DNA of 64,000 nt from Trichopria drosophilae (taxonomy: Eukaryota; Arthropoda; Insecta; Hymenoptera; Diapriidae): positions 140,544,001-140,608,000 of the forward strand of contig CM059584.1 in assembly GCA_030407085.1 (NCBI GenBank), read 5' to 3'. A model generated the notes under the pieces. That model was given only the letters and a program-made list of their open reading frames with translations. It was not told the DNA's origin and did not search any database. How positions within the stretch are numbered: position 1 is the first letter of the stretch; every line of letters begins with the position of its first letter. Position numbers and translations under genes: made by a program. Shown here piece by piece: positions 12,668-25,009 of this stretch.

Positions 12668-13708
12668 TGCGTGAATCCAAGGTATTTTAATCTGCTTTAG
12701 TTTTGCCAAATTTTCAAAGACAAAGTGAAAAAATTTACGCTGGAGCCATGCTATACCGAAATTATGGCCTTTCGGTGTATTGATTTTCGGAACTTTGTTT
12801 CCCGGCCGTGATGGATCTACAAAATCGATGTATTTTTTTACAGTTTAGGTGTAAATCGCTTTGTAAATCGCTTTGGTCTGATCCCAAACAAAGCACGTGC
12901 AGTCTAGACAGTAGATTCTTGAGAGATGGTAATCAATTGATAGAATACTGGCTCCTTTACAGGCAGGAGCCATTTCTGGCTAGACAGCACCTCATCATCA
13001 CAGTAAACTTTATTGTCAGTCATGAAAGAATTGGACAGCTTAGCTTTAGCTAAGACAAAAACCTTCCTAAAACGTTCTGCCTCCTGTTTGGAGAGATCAT
13101 TTTAACGACTACAAAAATAAAGTTCATACTTTAGGATATACAAGCAATACTTCCAACACATGGTGTAGAATATCTACACCACATTTCAAGCAAAAAAAAA
13201 TAATCTCTTACTAATAGCCTCGTAGAAATGAAAATACTTTCTGTACAATTCTTATATACATTCTTGTAAAATATTCAGCAAATCGTGTATTTCACTTAAA
13301 ATTATTTTTATTCGTTAATTAAATATAGATTGCAAATCGAACTTTTTAGGAAGTTTTTACTTATAAAAAAAAGAGCAATCTCCACAGAGCAAATCGTCTA
13401 GAAAATAATTCGGCGCCAATTTGAACACCTCCTTGGAAAGTATTATTTTCAGTAGCTTGCTGATTTTAACGTGATGATTGACTTTTTTTGTGTTCACAAC
13501 CAAAGTTTTCTTTGTCCGTGCTGCCTTTTTTTATGGTAGAGAGACCTTTGTTGGTTGAACGTGTTAAAGGCAAAATGGACAGTGACGAATTCGATACCAT
13601 TTGAGATAAGGAAAGTGTCTTCCGTTTTGGTAATAAATCATATGCTGATGAAAAGACTTTCGTAGATACATGAAGGTAAATTCGGATCTTACAAAAACCA
13701 ATAATTTA
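12668..13708. other. No gene found
   Basis: An 81-codon open frame at 12808-13053 has no recognisable domain, and the rest is AT-rich. I see no RNA gene or element boundary before the TTAA at 13709. Confidence 0.4.
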
Positions 13709-13712
13709 TTAA

Positions 13713-14064
13713 CCCTTAAAGCGCCCCGGGGCTACTGGGAGACCCCACACATAAATATTACATTTTTTCCCTTCTAAAACTGCACTTTTACAGCATTTCT
13801 TCTCTTAAAAAGCTATATTTCAATAGACACAAGTTAAATTTGTAGGAAAAAATATTAAAAATTGGCTCAGTTCTGATTTTTTTGTGAAAAACGTCATTTT
13901 TGTATTTCATTTTTTATAACGGGCACCAATAATTTTTTTATCAGTTTAACTTTTGTACGAAATAACGAAAACTGTCTGCGCAGGACGATATTATCTTCGA
14001 ATTGGGATCCCACGACCCCATATGGAGCTTTGTGTTATTTTTATATAGGTTGGCGCTTTAAGGG
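13713..14064. mobile_element. Small TTAA-flanked MITE, piggyBac-like
   Basis: TIRs CCCTTAAAGCGCC (13713-13725) and GGCGCTTTAAGGG (14052-14064) are exact complements, flanked on both sides by TTAA (13709-13712 and 14065-14068). A CCC start plus TTAA duplication is the piggyBac pattern. The 352-bp interior has no ORF. The TIR resembles that of the larger TTAA element at 20949-22100 (CCCATTAACGCC), which suggests related transposases mobilised both. Confidence 0.85.
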
Positions 14065-14068
14065 TTAA

Positions 14069-16039
14069 TATTTTCATCGACGAAGTGTCTTAGGCGTGTA
14101 CTAAGATCGATGAACTGATTTTATTGCAATAGAGTGGAACAAGAGATTAAATATTTTTAAAGCATATTTCATGGTTTATTATTTTACTAATGGCAGGCCG
14201 TCCAGGCAACAAGGTGAGAATAGACGCCAAGCCTATAACCATTAATTATAACTAATCTTTCCTACTGTAAAAGTGTAAAGTGATGACCCTTTTCGGTATT
14301 GTTACCTGGTTATTTCTCTAAATAGGTCATAAATACTGAATTTATTTGCGAAAGATGCCATAATTCACGGTATTTTTATCGGAAAAAAACATCTGAATAA
14401 TGACGTGCGATATTTTGCATCTTCTCATATTGTAAAAAATGTACTTTCTCTTGCGCATCCATTTCCCCTTTAGCAGTATAAACTAATCTCTAGATTTTGT
14501 TTAAATGTCTTTTTCAAAGAAAATAACACTGCTTTTAAGGATTTTTGCTGTAACGACTGATTAGATCTTTGAACTTAGAGGATGAGTTGCATGTCATTTC
14601 CATATTTTACACCACCAATATGTTGTCCCAGGACCGGAAGCCGACCGCACGTGTCAGGAACTACAGAAATAAATATTTTCGACGGAAATAATTTTGAAAA
14701 TGCCTTGCGATAGAATGCCAGACGTGACAAGTTCCTTAAACGAAATGAATGTTAAATCTGCACTTGTTTCGTTCCCGCCCAAAACGTATAATGTAAACGT
14801 TATTAAATAATAATGGTAATTTTCGACACCATAAACAAAGGTAACAATTGTTCTGAAAACGCACATTTTCGGAGTTAAAAATATGCTGATCATTGTATTT
14901 GTTTAATATTTGATATTTTCATTTCCAAAAATATACGCTTTCCGAACAAAATCATAAAGTACATATTTTGTTCAGAATTCTGCAAAAAAAATTAAGGAAT
15001 ATTTTTCCGTAATGGAAGCAATTATTTTCACAAAAAATGGATCGTTATTCGCGAGAAAACGTGATTTTTTACAAAAAATTGGTAAAAACGATATAAATTA
15101 TTATTTCAGTGCCTGTAAACTCGTAGAGAAAATGATATCAAAATTAACAAATATTGTTAATAATTCAAAGTTTAAAGTTTTGGGCACGGAAAAATATTTG
15201 TTAGATACTTACAATTGTATCTTACAATTTTTCGGAAAACGTATATTTTAGGAGATAAAAATGGAAAATGTTCGGAAGATTTTTGGTATTTTTTATTTCC
15301 GAATTATTATTAGAAAATATGCGTAAGAGATTTTTTTAAATTATTCAATTATTTTATTAAACAAAAAATTGAAATAAAAATAAAAGAAATATTACTTATC
15401 TCTGACAACATGCATTAATAAAAAATTATGTATAGACATTTTTGATTCAGAATTATGCCAAGGATTTAAAAGCACTTTTTGGTACCGCTATAAAAGCATT
15501 TTTTGCTATGTTAATAACATTTGTTAATTGTTAGCAATACTTGCCAATAACTATACAGAAGCGTTCCATGGATAATTTTGATATTTCAATTTTTCTCATC
15601 TACACAAAGGAAGTACTTTCACTGTCGGAAAATTTGAAGTTATTTGACAATTTTTAACAAGCGTGAGTTAAAAACTGTTCATATTTTGAAATGTTATTCG
15701 TTATTAATTATTAAACTATTAACTGTATTAACCCCATATTTCTATATGCTTAGAAGTCATTATCGTTTAAAAATAGCCTATTATGCAAAAGTAGTAGAAA
15801 TAATAGAAATGGCGAATAATTATAATAGTAATCAACAAAATTAATGAATTGATCAATTATATTTATATTAAACACCAAACTGGAAATAGATATAGCAACT
15901 AAAAACTTGTACTATTTTTTAGTTCATTTAGTACCTTTTTTTCTGTGCAGAATCGCATTTTTCACTCAAACGAAACAATTATAAAAATGTTAATATTTTT
16001 TTTTTAATTAGAATGCATTTGACATTTACAAGAATCATT
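14069..16039. other. AT-rich DNA, no gene found
   Basis: Several ORFs of 60-80 codons occur (for example 15012-15251), all Lys/Asn/Ile/Phe-rich and without motifs, as expected by chance in AT-rich DNA. No RNA gene or element end was recognised. Confidence 0.45.
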
Positions 16040-16899
16040 CAATATTGTACATTTTAATGCATTTTCCTATTAAAAAAGAAATATTTAGTTTTATGGCTTT
16101 GAATTGATATCTTAGTGATTAATTTAATAATTATAAATTCTAATCCTCGTAAGGAATTTTTTCTTTTTTAGGATTTCGGGGCGTTTACTTTTTTTAAAAT
16201 CACAGTGATTTTGAATAACTTTTTTTCTTTTTTTATATTATGTTAATAGTACTTTTCGATGCACTTTTTAAATGAAAACCTTATTAGTTTTTGTGTATTT
16301 GAAAATTGTACGCAGCGTAAAATTAACCGAATTATCGTGATTTTTGTATAAATTTAGCTTTTCTTAATATATTAATTTAGTACTTCTTATCTAATAATTT
16401 CATGTGTGAAATTTTTAAAATTATTTGTTAATTGTGTGGTCTTAAAACTGTAATTTGTTCAATAGCACATATTAATGATTTCTAAATTTAATAAAGTTAA
16501 TTTAAAACTGTTAATCATTCTTCGATGCTTATTTGCATTAAGTGGCAGTTTTTTCTTGATATAATGTAATGTATACCAAATTAACTTAATTAAGTACAGA
16601 AAAAGATGGTAATATTCATGATATGAATCATAAAACACATAAACAATTAGAAAAACTTTACAATGGAAGTCATCAGTCACCCATTAGTATTCTTCTCCTT
16701 ATTTTAAATAGGGACGAACCCCTATTATTATTAAACATTGTTTTCATGATCACATATTTCATATTATTATTACTAATATTGATGAAGACAAAAAGACATA
16801 TTTACTGTAAAAAAATTTAAGTAGTTTTGTTTTTCTGCTAGCTAAATTCAAATACGTAATAAAAGTTCTCACCATTAAAACTTTCGTTGGAAATTAGTT

Positions 16900-17930
16900 A
16901 ATCTTTTTTTTTTTAATTTCTTAAGAAAAAGATTCATTTTTTACTTTCAGAAATCGTTTAACTTTATTGTATGTTAAGAATAAATATTGTTGTTCGCGAG
17001 ATATCAATACGTCTCTTCATAATAAGTTACAGAGCTGAAAAAGATGAGCAATTTTATACATAACATTTTATTTTATTTATTATTAATATTTTTTGAGTTT
17101 TTTACTTCAGACAAATGCTTAACATTATCATTTTCATCCATAAAAATTGTTTTTCTGCCCTCCGGCCAGAAACCGCTACTTCCTGGCCGCTGCACGAAAC
17201 GAAGTTGCGGATTTCTGGCTACGTCGAGCAGAAAAATAGTATACGGCCCTTGGCTAATAAAAAAGAAAGCCTCAGATCACATGTTTGTCAGACTCGGCTT
17301 CGCCTCGGCCAACAATTTCACGTGATCTAAAGCACTTTCTTTTTTACTGGCCTAGGATCGTAATCTACTATTAAAGTACATAGTCGATGGTAACATTATA
17401 TAAAGTTGTAGAGATCAAAAAGATTTAGAATTCGATAAATAATAATTTTTTTTAATAACCATTTGAGGAACTGGAGTTCATTTTTTACTTTTAAAAAATG
17501 CTTTACATTATTATATTTTAAGAATAGCAATTTTTGTTCGCTAGATAACGATATATGTGTACTCAGAATTATTTGAAGAACTAAAAGAGATGTGCAATTT
17601 TATTTTTATTAATAATGCGAGAGTTTCATTTAAGTCCATTTTCTACTTTTTGAAAATGCTTAACATTATCGATTTTTTTAGAATAAAAATTTTCCTCATA
17701 ATAAGTTGTAGGTCTCGAAAAAATCTAGAATTTTGCATTAGATTTTTATTAATAATTCGAAGAACTGGAGTTCATTTTTTAGTTTTTGAAAATGTAGGTA
17801 TTATTTTTTGAGAATAAAAATTTTGTAAACAAGATACCAATATGGTCCCTCAGAATAAGTTGTAAGACTCGAAAAAAATCTCCAATTTGATACATAATAA
17901 TTTTTCTTTTTATTGATAATTTGTGTACTT
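16900..17930 (+). repeat. Degenerate tandem repeat of roughly 150-170 bp
   Basis: A motif of the form CATTTTTTACTTT...AAATG...ACATTAT...AAGAATAAAAATTTTTGTT, followed by TCAGAATAAGTTGTA and a GA-rich word, recurs at about 16935, 17095 (interrupted), 17477, 17637 and 17770, and again at about 31655. The copies are strongly diverged. Two palindromic insertions (17148-17250 and 17243-17375) break the series. Confidence 0.55.
17243..17375. mobile_element. Short palindromic element, AATAGTA-ended family
   Basis: The ends AAATAGTATACGGCC and GGCCTAGGATCGTAATCTAC are roughly inverted. Inside, GAAAGCCTCAGATCAC mirrors the CACGTGATCTAAAGCACTTTC side, and CTCGGCTTCGCCTCGG lies near the centre. It is much GC-richer than its surroundings. 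The ends and the GGCCTAGGA word also occur in the palindromic element at 27322-27445, so I group them. Confidence 0.5.
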
Positions 17931-20775
17931 TTTTTGGGCAAAAAACTGTTACCAGCTAGGTAATGATTAATCTTCTAATAATTAATATTTACCATCGATT
18001 TTGTTCGGGATTTTTTTACAGATACATCTCGGTGAAATAAATATTTTCATTTGTTTTAGATTTTTCATATAACTTGGTAACGAGTGATAATTTTTCAAAA
18101 TTTTTTATGAAAAGAATTGAAAATTTTCTAATCGCCATAACTCGGTTACTATATATCGTACAGCAACGAATAAAACACGGAATTGTCGGTAATGCAATGT
18201 ACTTTTATAGACTTAAAAATTTTGTACCGATTTGTTTACTTACATTTTTTTGTCGTTGTAAGTAATAAATTTCAGATTTTTGCCCATGATGTATTGATAA
18301 AAATGTACTGATCATTTGAAAAATTACGAAAATATTATTCGTTGAAAGTTCGCATAAAAAGTTATCATAGTTTACATTAATAATCTAACAAGATTTATAA
18401 TGAATAATTTTTTAATTAAATAAAAAACCTATTCGTTTTATTTTCTTGAAAATGATAATTTATTGATATTATTTGTTTTTTATACATATAACACCATAAC
18501 TGAGGTGTTTATCTTCATATAACAAATTAAAATTAGCACAGAATACTCAGCATAGATATAAAAAAACAACGCGGTCAATAAATTATGTTAATTTTATTTT
18601 GGTTAAAAGCTATTTGTCGATACGCGGTGCGAATTTTTTTTTTACGTATCACGTTCAAGCGCTTGGAGGGTCGAGCGAAGTTTTCGTATTTGAAAAATTA
18701 AAAATGCCATTTTGTAGCTGAAGACTTAAAAAAGTTTTTGACGAAAACAGATAACCTCGAGAGATTTTTTAACGCTCTTTCGGGCGGCATTGCGCGGATT
18801 TGTCAGGCAACAAAGGGCGCCCGAACATTAACGAATTTCAAATAACTCAATGAAGAATTGATTGAGAACTATTGGAAACAGGTAATTTTTCATTTATTTC
18901 TAATATCTCTAGATCAGTTCTTATTTAACTTTTTTGGCATTCCGCAAGAGTTTGTATATAATAAATAGAATTGCCCTTACAGAGCCTGAATTTTGAAAAA
19001 TTGATTCAGAAATGTTTAATTTACGCTTTTAGCTTAGATTTCTTCTTTATCGGCGAACTACTTTAGAGTACTCTTAAGGGGTTTCTAAAAACCTCAACCA
19101 ATAAGGTAAGAATTTTCACTAAAACCCGCAAATAAAAAGTAATTGAAGTGATTTTCGAGATTCGGGCTCTGTAAGGTCAATTTTACAGACGGGATCATAA
19201 AAAATGCCAAAGTCTTTAATTGATAACTTCCCAAGAATTTTCGGAAATAAGTGATTTTTATTTATTTCCGAAAATTCTCGGTCAGTTCTCAATCAATATC
19301 TTTGGTATTTTCTAGGAAACTGTTTATAAGGCTTAGAATTAGTTTTTAGTGAAATTTCCTATATTACCAGCGGACCCCTTTATAACTGCCTTAAAGATAT
19401 ATTAATTTAAAAAAAAAATAACCGAGAATAAATTTATGAAAGTGTATATATATATATTTATTCTAAAATTATATAAATAAAATAAAATAAATAAGGAAAT
19501 GTTTAACAATAAAACTTGTTCAATAACTCAATAATCTTATTAAACGCAAACAATTTCATTTTTATAGGCTTTTGTACGGCCAATGAAAATCGAGATATTG
19601 TAAAATCCAAAAGTCCTGAACGGACATTTTTTCAGTTTTCAGCGGTTGTATTTTATGGGTAAATGGATTTTAAAAAATCGAAGGTGTCACATATGATGTA
19701 AAATTGACTGTATTGTCAAAATCTGTTATTACATTTTATTAAGAATATATTCGCACTACACATGAATTTTTCGAAAAAAAACGTGGTTATTTCCGATCAA
19801 TTTATTTTTTTTTGTCTTATTTTTCACACTGAAATAATTTCAGAATTCTTGCTTAAAATAAAGAAATCGTGTCCTTGAGGCTTGAACTTCAAAATGTACA
19901 TATAGGGATTTTGAAAATAAAGGGAAAAAATGATCAAAAAATCAGGTTTTACTTAAAAAGGATTTTTGGATAATGTGACTGAACAAAAAGATTTAAAAAA
20001 AAAATAAAAAACGATAAAAAAACACACTGAAATTTGTACAGAATTTTGAAAATAAAGACCGTGTATAGTTTTTCACGATTTATATTTCACAAAGGCATGA
20101 TTTCTTCACTTCAAGCAATTCCGAAATGATTACAGTGTAAAAAACGAGATAAAAAATGAAAGACATTTAAAAAAGCCAATGTTTTATTTAGAAAAAATCA
20201 TGTATATTTTTGTACGGTTGCATTTTTTGTAAAATCGAATAACAGATTCTGAAAATTCAGTTAATTTTACGTCAGGTGTTTTTCCTATTAAAAATACAAA
20301 CGTTAAAAATTGTAATGAAAAAATGTTCATTCAGGATTTAATGGGTTAATGATGTTCAGCATTTAAAAATTTTTTAATTTTAAAATTCTTAATCGGTGAA
20401 AATTATTTTCAAAATCTATACCTAGTCAAATATATACCTAGTCAAAATCTACAAAAAAAAATGTGCATAAAAAATGGAATGTATTTCATAATCGTTTACA
20501 GTAATTAATCGTTAAAAATTGAAGAAAAATCGCATTATGTGTAAATATAAAATATTTTATTTTTTATGATTAAACGATAACATTTTTTATAAAACCTGAG
20601 AGTCCCCAAAAATCGCTACATTTTCATTTTTTATACGTCCCGATATGAACAATATTATGAAAAATGTGATTTTTTTTTAATCTTATCTTTGATATTGGCA
20701 ATCGAAAAATTAAGAAGATTTTTTTATTAGATTTTATTGTTTTTTATTTAAACGATAAAAAATAATGACGATAGT

Positions 20776-20835
20776 TTGCAGAGCAGTGAAACAGTAAACG
20801 AAAGGTCCCGAGTTCTAGTCACGGCAAGTTATGAA
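20776..20835 (+). repeat. Degenerate tRNA-like segment (old SINE head?), copy 1
   Basis: The sequence contains GCAGAGCAGTGAAACAGTAA followed by GGTCCCGAGTTCTAGTCAC, resembling a tRNA A-box end, anticodon region and B box. Its duplicate at 38757-38815 is closer to a tRNA. No acceptor stem pairs convincingly, so it is not a functional tRNA gene. Confidence 0.35.
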
Positions 20836-20948
20836 AGATAAAAAAAAATCGCAAAAAACAATTTGTAAAAAATATCCAGCACATGGAATTTTAATCTGAA
20901 TTGTAGAATAGAGTATCGGACTTAATCGCTCATCTTTTTCTTTATTAA

Positions 20949-22100
20949 CCCATTAACGCCTGAAATGACAATTTTTACACTTCATTTTCAATCAAGTATT
21001 TCGTATCAAAATCAAAGTTGAAATTAATTGAGAGGTGCGTATCCTACTGTTTTCGAGGTCGCTCTTCAAGATTTCGAGGTCAAAATTGAGTTTCAGCCAT
21101 TAGAAATTCCAATATGGCGCCGAATATGAAAAAAATTTCCAAAAAATTTGAACAAAATACTTCAATTTTAAGGAAAAATTTTACTTTTATACCCTACATC
21201 ATTCTAACGACCTCAAAATGGCGTCAACAATGAAAATGTCTTTGAGAAATTTCTGGACGCTCTAACTCAAAAACTACGAACTTTAAAAAAAAAATGCCCA
21301 GAATGAAAAGTTCTTAAAATTCATCAAGCGATATAGTGGAATTTTTTCAAAATTTTTTGATGACATTTTGAGACATTTTTTTTCAACATTTTTTTCAAAA
21401 CTGTAATTTATTTACAAAAAATTCTGATAAAAATTTAGTGTATTCTCTGATGAATTCTAAGAGTTATTTGTTCTTTGCAATTTATTCGAAAAGTTGATAG
21501 TTTTCGAGGAAATGAATTTCAAATATTATTGTTTAGGATTTTTTCCCTCCAAAAACTATTAACTTTTGGGAAAAAATTGCAAAGAACAAAAAACTCGTAG
21601 AATTCATAAGTGAATACACCAAAATCTGAAAAAATTCCACTATATTTCTCGATTAATTCTAAGAACTTTTCATTCTTAGCATTTTTTTTGAACAGCATGT
21701 AGTTTTTGAGTTAGAACGTTCAGAAATTTTTCAAAGAAATTTTCATTGTTGACGCCATTTTGAGGTCGTTACAATGATGTGGGGTATAAAAGTAAAATTT
21801 TTCCTTAAAATTGAAGTGTTCTGTTCACCTTTGTTCAGAGTTTTAATAGAATCCCAATATTGTAATAGCTCGAAAAGAATTGATAGTGATAAATAATTCC
21901 CAATTTTTTGAATTTTATTAAAATTTCGGCGCCATATTGGAATTCCTAATGGCTGAAACTCAATTTCGACCTCGGAATCTTGAATAGCGACCTCGAAAAC
22001 AATAGGATATGTACCTTTCAATTGTTTTCAACTTCGATTTTGATATGAAATACTTGATTGATAATGAAGTATAAAAAATGCCATTTCAGGCGTTAATGGG
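20949..22100. mobile_element. TTAA-flanked foldback element with an empty paralogous site
   Basis: The 1152-bp element begins CCCATTAACGCCTGAAATG and ends with the reverse complement; the arms remain complementary up to a centre near 21525. TTAA flanks both sides (20945-20948 and 22101-22104). In the duplicated region the same place at about 38928-38931 holds a single TTAA and no insert, so this proves the boundaries, the TSD and insertion after the duplication. Target and CCC ends are piggyBac-like. No transposase is present. ORFs inside are mirror-image chance frames. Confidence 0.95.
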
Positions 22101-23259
22101 TTAAAGAAGTATCTTTTTTATTTTTAAAATATTAGAACAAAACTGTTTTTGGTGAAACCTTAAACTCAAGATCTTTTTAATTGAAATCATCATAACTCCG
22201 TCAACGGTTGCTATTTTTTAATAAAATGAATTGCAATCGATTACAATAGACTCTTTTTGCAAACAATAGAATCTTTATAAGTAAAAACTATTCATATATA
22301 ATTCAAAAAATATTTAAATACCAGTAGTTAAGTATTTCATTATGCATAAAAAAGCTTAATTAAAAAATGAAGGAAGCTTATTACTTTATTTTTATTTTTG
22401 ATTATTATGATCATTATTTTAATTGCCAATAATTTATCTTGTAAAATGCAGTGATTTCGAAATATAGTTTTTTTAATGCATCACCATGAAGTGACCGATA
22501 GTTTGTAAACATATACTGATCTTCTTGTACAGCTGAAATCAATTAATAGTACATTATGCAACTTGGGAGCAAAATAGGTGTTTGCCGACAATGGCGATTT
22601 TTACGCCCAAGCGAAACGAGTCAGCAAATACATATTTTTCCTTGTTCCACATATTATTTTCTTCAGTGTATGAGAGAGACAATTCTCAAAAATTTATCTG
22701 ATTCTATTAGCATTTTTGGCATAAATGCATATATTTACGGAAACATTCAACTAAAACGATAAATGAAATATGGAATCAATGATTATCATAAAATTAATAA
22801 ACGTACTTATATTTAGAATCTGATGGTATTAAAATGTACTCAGATTTGTAATAACAATTAGTTCTATTACGACTAAAGTTTTATTTTTAAACATTAAATT
22901 TATTGACCGTATAAAGAATATCCAACGTCAGAAGAAAGTCTGCAACTATAACCTGAAGAGTGCGCTACTCTCACACGCGTAATCAATGTATTTTACAGTT
23001 TAAATCTGTAATTTTCCTACTCCAAGTTCGTTTAACACGTGCTTTTGACTAAATAAAATTGTGAACGAAAATTTCATAATTATCTTAGGATATATATAGT
23101 GATAATATTTATTAGAACGAAATCTTATTCTCGTTTAGAAAGGTAAAATTACTATATTAAGCCGTGGTTGGACTAGTTCTTTTCCCTTCTTCGATATTTC
23201 CCTATGCCCTCAATCTAGTAACTCGCAACGCGCAGCGTCTAGTAAATTTATGGAAATGT

Positions 23260-23446
23260 AATATTTAACCGTTGTAAATTACACGTGGAAATATTACCAA
23301 ACTTATGAAAATACAATTGTTATTTTTCAATGTGTTGATATAAGAAAAGTCAAGACAGACATATAATTGCGTGATTAGATCTATTTCATAATATAAATTA
23401 CTAATCATTTAACTCATTATGTGAAAATACGTTGACAAAATTGTTC
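23260..23446 (+). repeat. Flanking direct repeat, left copy, of the SWIM-carrying element
   Basis: The block from ATATTTAACCGTTGTAAATT to TTGACAAAATTGTTC recurs at 24332-24507 on the other side of the inverted-repeat element, with a few indels. The other copies of the large duplication (about 47925 and about 53815-54015) carry this block only once. It therefore behaves as a target duplication of about 180 bp, far longer than for any normal cut-and-paste element. Confidence 0.75.
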
Positions 23447-23451
23447 ATACC

Positions 23452-24334
23452 TATTCGCTATGTTAAGTCATGGTGGCGCCGTCTGGTGGCCACAGTTCAA
23501 AACTTTGATTACCCCTCGAGACCAGGGTTGGGTATTGACGCGTCAAAAGTAGTTTTTTACATACCTTCGTATAATACGGTATGAAACTATGTATGATACA
23601 GTAAGATACGTATGATTCATATTATGCAAATCAGAACGCTCCTAACCTCACTTTGAAGAAAGTTTTATTTGCAATAAGGAGTTGTTGACAATTATTAATG
23701 GCTGATAAAAAAAGTTTGATGGATTTGAAATAAACGTGAAAATAAAAGTCCCTATGCCATTTGCTTACAATGCAATAAAAAATGTTTAAACTGAGATAAA
23801 AAAGATTTTAAAGGAAGATGAATTCCTTAATTAATTTAAGCGAATTAATAGAATACGTCGGTAGTGGATCTCGCAAATACGTGGAAGGAGAGAACGTAAT
23901 GCGAGCTAATCATCTCATGTTCGTAGGGATAACCTCAGAAACGATAGAAGAAATAACAATTATGGCACTGTGTTCAAAAAGCAGTGATCTAAATGGAACA
24001 CCGCACAAAGTTACGCTTATATACAAAATAAATAATGTCAGTAAAATTGATTGCAAATGTTCGTGCAAAGCAGGGCAATCTGGGCGATGCAAGCATTGTG
24101 TCGCATTGCTTATTCATTTGACAAGGTAATATTTACATCGTGTTCATATTGTAAACATTGTGATCATTGAATTCCAATATTGCATTTAAAGTTACAAAGT
24201 ATTTCACATATATTTTTTATTTAATTTCAGATGTGAAAGAAAAATTTCACGTTTGACATTTAGCTTCGAGGGGTACTCAGTGTTTCGAACTTTGGCCACC
24301 AGACCGCGCCACCATCACACTTAACATAGCGAAT
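23452..24334. mobile_element. TIR element carrying a captured SWIM gene fragment
   Basis: Arms of about 70 bp at 23452-23519 and 24266-24334 are reverse complements with few mismatches: ATTCGCTATGTTAAGT...GGTGGCGC...GTCTGGTGGCCA...TACCCCTCGA. Between them lies about 750 bp with a SWIM zinc-finger exon, an intron and part of a second exon. The paralogous copies of the surrounding DNA lack it. Large inverted ends plus a gene fragment with its intron resemble Pack-TYPE elements that capture host DNA. The superfamily is unknown. Confidence 0.75.
23818..24324 (+). CDS. SWIM zinc-finger protein fragment, two exons, truncated
   Basis: Exon 1 runs 23818-24125 from an ATG. It ends at a good donor (ACAAG/GTAATA), and an acceptor TTAATTTCAG precedes exon 2 at 24231. 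The spliced frame gives 133 residues and stops at 24322-24324 inside the right TIR. Residues about 78-100 form a SWIM zinc site, C-x-C then C-x-H (CKCSCKAGQSGRCKHC), a small zinc-binding fold that binds DNA or protein. Similar SWIM domains precede YqaJ-type nuclease domains in some animal proteins, but nothing of that kind follows here. The protein after the SWIM site (CERKISRLTFSF) ends where the TIR begins, so the frame looks cut off by element structure. Whether it is transcribed or a dead capture cannot be told from sequence. The start is the first in-frame ATG; more exons upstream are possible. Confidence 0.6.
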
Positions 24335-24507
24335 ATCTAACGATTGTAAATTACACGTGGAAATATTACCAAACTTATGAAAATACAAAAAGTATGAGTG
24401 AAATTCATCGTTATTTTTCAATGTGTTGATATAAGAAAAGTCTATTTCATAATATAAATTACTAATCACTTAACTCATTATGTGAAAATACGTTGACAAA
24501 ATTGTTC
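24332..24507 (+). repeat. Flanking direct repeat, right copy
   Basis: This matches 23260-23446 and is followed directly by GTTGTGGCTTA, the sequence that follows the single-copy block in the other duplication unit (about 54015). The right copy therefore holds the junction to unique flank, and the left copy holds the junction to the element. Confidence 0.75.
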
Positions 24508-24518
24508 GTTGTGGCTTA

Positions 24519-24677
24519 GGGGCCATCCATAAACTACGTTACCATTTAGGGGGGGGGGGGGGTCGGCCAAGAACTACCGTCAATATAAAATGTATGTATA
24601 GAAATCATAAAACTGTCTACCGGGGGGGGGGGGTCAAAATGACCAAAAACAGGTCTACGTAGTTTATGAATGGCCCC
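24519..24677. mobile_element. Harbinger-like MITE with TTA duplication and G-runs
   Basis: The ends GGGGCCATCCATAAACTACG and its mirror (GTAGTTTATGAATGGCCCC) enclose 159 bp with two long G-runs. TTA lies on both sides (24516-24518 and 24678-24680), while the third duplication copy has one TTA at about 54025-54027 and no insert. The 3-bp TWA target fits PIF/Harbinger. Non-coding. Confidence 0.9.
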
Positions 24678-24806
24678 TTACCTATATAATATATTGTATT
24701 TTTTTATTACTTTTTTCTATAAAATTATTCGATGTGTTAAATATTTCATTTGGAAAATGTTAATACATTTATTAAATTGTGAATTTCTAAATTAAGATTA
24801 AATGTT

Positions 24807-25009
24807 TTTTATTTTTATATTATTTTACGTCGACTTTTTTGAACCCAAATGGGACTAAATCGCGACGGCGCCTATACGGTTTATGAAGGTGGATAGACAC
24901 TTATAAACAAATATAGAGGTGTCCCGATGACAGATTGCAGAGGCCGTGATCGAACCAGGGTTTTCTGATTACGAAGCCGATACTCTACCACTGAGCCACC
25001 GCCGCTCAG
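24807..25009 (-). mobile_element. tRNA-derived SINE, complete, with 11-bp TSD
   Basis: Read on the minus strand, it starts TGAGCGGCGGTGGCTCAGTG with a tRNA-like A box (TGGCTCAGTGGTAGAG) and a B box GGTTCGATCAC (24946-24956). The head folds roughly as a tRNA with a CGT (Thr) anticodon position, but the anticodon stem has two mismatches and the acceptor and T stems have mismatches. An unrelated body follows, containing CACCTTCATAAACCGTATAG, and the element ends in an A-rich tail. GATTAAATGTT flanks both sides exactly (24796-24806 and 25010-25020), the hallmark of LINE-mediated insertion. The 203-bp length is normal for a SINE. Confidence 0.9.

Noticed and set aside
14189..14212. Possible short first exon (ATGGCAGGCCGTCCAGG before GTGAGA)
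   Set aside because: An eight-codon exon with a good donor, but no partner exon or promoter could be identified; likely chance.
21743..22021. 92-codon ORF on the minus strand
   Set aside because: It lies in the right arm of the TTAA foldback; a mirror of the non-coding arm, with no protein features.
24551..24563. Long G-runs as G-quadruplex regulators
   Set aside because: They belong to a small MITE, and homopolymer length there is prone to sequencing error.
24933..25006. Functional tRNA-Thr gene on the minus strand
   Set aside because: Mismatches in acceptor, anticodon and T stems, and the segment is the head of a SINE with TSDs and a tail.
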